Positions 7,221-8,819 of a DNA stretch of 8,819 nucleotides are shown here, one piece after another. The stretch is from DATAEE01 sp036257535 (GTDB lineage: Bacteria; Acidobacteriota; Vicinamibacteria; Vicinamibacterales; 2-12-FULL-66-21). The position numbers were made by a program, and so were the translations under genes. Where the stretch lies: positions 1 to 8,819 of the forward strand of contig DATAFJ010000166.1 of NCBI GenBank assembly GCA_036257535.1, given 5' to 3'. The notes beneath the pieces are model-generated. The model saw only the letters and a program-made list of their open reading frames with translations. It had not been told where the DNA came from and searched no databases. The stretch's first letter is position 1. The number at the start of each line of letters is the position of its first letter.

Positions 7221-7231
7221 GAGACCTTCCC

Positions 7232-8062
7232 ATGCGCATGCATCTCTTGGCCGTCGTCTGCGCGGCCCTGTCGGCCGGTTGCCTGTCGTCCACGTCGGTC
7301 ATTCACGTACGCGCCGACGGCACCGGCACGGTGACGAACACGATCCTGTTGAAGGACTCGACCCTGCAGCTGCTCAACAGCTTTCAGGCGTCGAACTCGA
7401 CGTCGGCCGACGGTAAAAAGGACCCCGCAGGTGGCCCGAAGGAATTCTTCAGCGAGGAAAAAATGCGGGAGGTGGCGCCACGGCTCGGCGAAGGCGTCAC
7501 GTTCCAGTCCATGCAGCCGCTGAAGCAGGAAGGCTGGGAGGGGGCGACGGTCACATACGCGTTCACGGACATTTCAAAGGTCCGTTTCAACATGCGGTCG
7601 CAGGGAACGACCGACATGGGCGGGTCGAAGCCGGAGCTCCTGACGTTCCGGTTCGCGCGCGCGGCCGCCGGCCCGGCGAACCTGACCATCGTCATGCCGG
7701 AAGAGGCGCTGAAGAGAGCGATGAGCGGAGAGGCGGCGAAAAAGCCGCCGGCAGATCAGGAAGCGCTCGGCAAGGCGATGCTCGAGCAGTTCAAGTCGAT
7801 GTTCGAGGGCATGAAGGCCTCGGTCGTCGTCGAAGTCGCCGGCCCGATCGTGAAGACGAACGCAGACCACGTGGCCGGATCGACCGTCACGCTCCTCGCA
7901 ATCGACTTCAACGAGCTCATGAAGACGAGCGGCAACCTCGAGACGTTTGCCGGGCTCGCGGATGGATCGGTGTCGCTCGCCGACGCACGCGCGAAGCTGA
8001 AGGACGTCAAGGGGCTGGTGCTGACGCTGCAGCCGGAGGTGAACGTCGCGTTCGGAAAGTAA
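7232..8062 (+). CDS. Unrecognised envelope lipoprotein, 276 residues
   Basis: The N-terminus (MRMHLLAVVCAALSAGC) is a lipoprotein signal peptide with lipobox SAGC and lipidated Cys17. The +2 residue is Leu, so by the enterobacterial rule it would go to the outer membrane; this may not apply here. I do not recognise the family. Visible features are a strand SVIHVRADGTGTVTNTILL directly after the Cys, a Ser/Gly/Lys-rich linker (~52-70), FRFARAAAGPANLTIVMP (~139-156), an acidic/basic helix ~183-196, and AGPIVKTNADHVAGSTVTLLAID (~203-225). There are no other membrane segments and no catalytic motif I can name. The 'DG-T-GTV' opening and the late 'TNA...V.GSTVTL' strand pair loosely recall LppM/DUF3153-like lipoproteins, which is only an impression. 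GGAG at 7220-7223 supports ATG 7232; a second in-frame ATG lies two codons on. The gene ends against an inverted heptamer repeat. Confidence 0.85.
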   Translation: MRMHLLAVVCAALSAGCLSSTSVIHVRADGTGTVTNTILLKDSTLQLLNSFQASNSTSADGKKDPAGGPKEFFSEEKMREVAPRLGEGVTFQSMQPLKQEGWEGATVTYAFTDISKVRFNMRSQGTTDMGGSKPELLTFRFARAAAGPANLTIVMPEEALKRAMSGEAAKKPPADQEALGKAMLEQFKSMFEGMKASVVVEVAGPIVKTNADHVAGSTVTLLAIDFNELMKTSGNLETFAGLADGSVSLADARAKLKDVKGLVLTLQPEVNVAFGK

Positions 8063-8152
8063 GAACTTAGAATTTAGAATTCAGAATACAGAATACAGAG
8101 CCACTCGACCCTTCCGCATTCTGTATTCTGCATTCTGTATTCTGTATTCTGA
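8063..8152. repeat. Inverted pair of heptamer arrays filling the gap between convergent genes
   Basis: Immediately after the lipoprotein stop, 8063-8097 is five tandem 7-base units drifting from GAACTTA through GAATTTA and GAATTCA to GAATACA twice. After a 19-base spacer, 8117-8151 is five units of (C/T)ATTCTG on the opposite sense. The arms pair: 8081-8099 with 8134-8152 forms a perfect 19-bp stem, and other registers are possible because both arms are periodic. It ends directly at the permease stop codon (8153-8155). The stem is AT-rich and no U-tract follows it, so an ordinary intrinsic terminator is unlikely; it could still stop or stabilise both transcripts, or be a copy of a dispersed genomic repeat. 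Confidence 0.85.
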
Positions 8153-8819
8153 TTATTCCGCCCTCAACGCCACCACGGGATCGACCCGCGCGGCTTTCCG
8201 CGCCGGCAGCCAGCTCGCGACGAGCGCGACGACGAAGAGGACGGCCGCGACCGAGGCGAACGTGGCCGGGTCGGTCGGCTTCAGGTCGAACAGCATCTTC
8301 TCGAGCGCGGACGACAGCGCGAGCGCCGCCACGAGACCGATCGCCAGCCCTCCGACCGCCAGCACCATCGCCTGGCCAACCACGAGCCGTCGAAGCGCCC
8401 CGCGGCCCGCCCCGAGCGCGATGCGGATTCCAAGCTCCCGCGTTCTCTGGGCCACTGAATAGGACATCACACCGAAGATGCCGACCGCCGCCAGGAGCAG
8501 CGCAACGCCGGCGAAGATGGCAACCAGCAACATATAGAACCGGGGGCGGGATACCGATTCGGCGACGACGCTCTCGAGCGTGTCGATTCTCGCGATCGGG
8601 AGATCGGCGTCGAGCCGCCGGACTTCACTGCGCACCGCGCCGCTCAGCGTGGACGGCGGCACGTCGGCCCGGACGACAATCTCCATCGAGTTGTTGGCCA
8701 CCTGCGCATGCGGAACGTAGATGTCGGGGTCGGCTTCGACGTCGAGCCCAATCTGCCGGACGTTGCCGACAATCCCGATGACCTCGCCGCCGACGTTGGG
8801 CTTGTCCTTGCCTCTCCCC
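8153..8819 (-). CDS. MacB/FtsX-type permease, C-terminal part (probably a second ADOP), runs off the window
   Basis: The frame is open from the stop at 8153-8155 to the window end, giving 221 residues of a longer protein; the GTG at 8701 is internal, because the residues before it (VIGIVGNVRQIGLDVEAD, then DIYVPHAQ) are the normal end of a MacB periplasmic core domain. An FtsX domain follows with three membrane helices and the coupling segment QRTRELGIRIALGAGR. The C-terminus LPARKAARVDPVVALRAE is the same hallmark found in the permease at 2555-4966, and the two C-terminal halves align along their length without obvious gaps, so they are paralogues. The N-terminal half is not visible, so a duplicated ADOP architecture versus a single-module MacB-like subunit cannot be decided here. 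The gene converges on the lipoprotein gene, separated only by the inverted heptamer repeat. Confidence 0.9.
   Translation of the reverse strand, partial: GRGKDKPNVGGEVIGIVGNVRQIGLDVEADPDIYVPHAQVANNSMEIVVRADVPPSTLSGAVRSEVRRLDADLPIARIDTLESVVAESVSRPRFYMLLVAIFAGVALLLAAVGIFGVMSYSVAQRTRELGIRIALGAGRGALRRLVVGQAMVLAVGGLAIGLVAALALSSALEKMLFDLKPTDPATFASVAAVLFVVALVASWLPARKAARVDPVVALRAE

Noticed and set aside
8063..8152. Heptamer arrays as a CRISPR array or insertion-sequence end
   Set aside because: The units are seven bases with no spacers, the two arms are inverted, and there is no transposase or target duplication.
1..8819. A new defence, secretion or biosynthetic system spanning the window
   Set aside because: Apart from the one lipoprotein, all genes belong to common envelope or enzyme families, and the gene order shows no toxin, nuclease, reverse transcriptase or multi-enzyme signature.

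Overview
This 8.8-kb window is GC-rich, densely coding bacterial DNA. It carries two MacB/FtsX-type permeases with no ABC ATPase gene beside them. The first is full-length with the duplicated layout of the ADOP family (acidobacterial duplicated orphan permease). Together with a secreted S9 peptidase and a single TolC-like protein, this suggests Acidobacteriota, perhaps Vicinamibacteria. The assignment is inferred from gene content; no rRNA or marker gene is present.

Layout. On the minus strand, transcription probably runs from about 5.0 kb down to position 1 through three genes: an 803-residue ADOP permease (2555-4966), a secreted S9 prolyl-oligopeptidase-like peptidase (475-2505, GTG start), and a VOC/glyoxalase-fold protein (1-491, C-terminus cut by the window edge) whose start overlaps the peptidase by 17 bases. 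A compact hairpin (2536-2553) lies between the permease and the peptidase. Divergent from the permease is a TolC-family outer-membrane protein (5047-6573). It ends in an 11-base convergent overlap with a YgjP/SprT-like zinc metallopeptidase (6563-7084, minus). An AT-rich spacer with a palindromic -10-like sequence separates that peptidase from an unrecognised lipoprotein (7232-8062, plus). A 90-base pair of inverted heptamer arrays fills the whole gap between the lipoprotein stop and the stop of a second, convergent permease (8153 to beyond 8819, minus), of which only the C-terminal part is in view.

How the genes may work together. The ADOP permease and TolC-like channel share an 81-base divergent intergenic region and could belong to one export route, but no adaptor (HlyD/MacA) or ATPase is present, so this is only an inference. 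The S9 peptidase, the lipoprotein and the TolC-like protein are predicted to act in the cell envelope.

I found no CRISPR array, insertion sequence, tRNA, rRNA or phage module, and no stretch over 300 bases lacks a gene. I do not see a clearly new multi-gene system. The best second-look items are the heptamer inverted repeat, the very basic tail on the VOC protein, and the family-like coding sequence upstream of the first usable start of the metallopeptidase.
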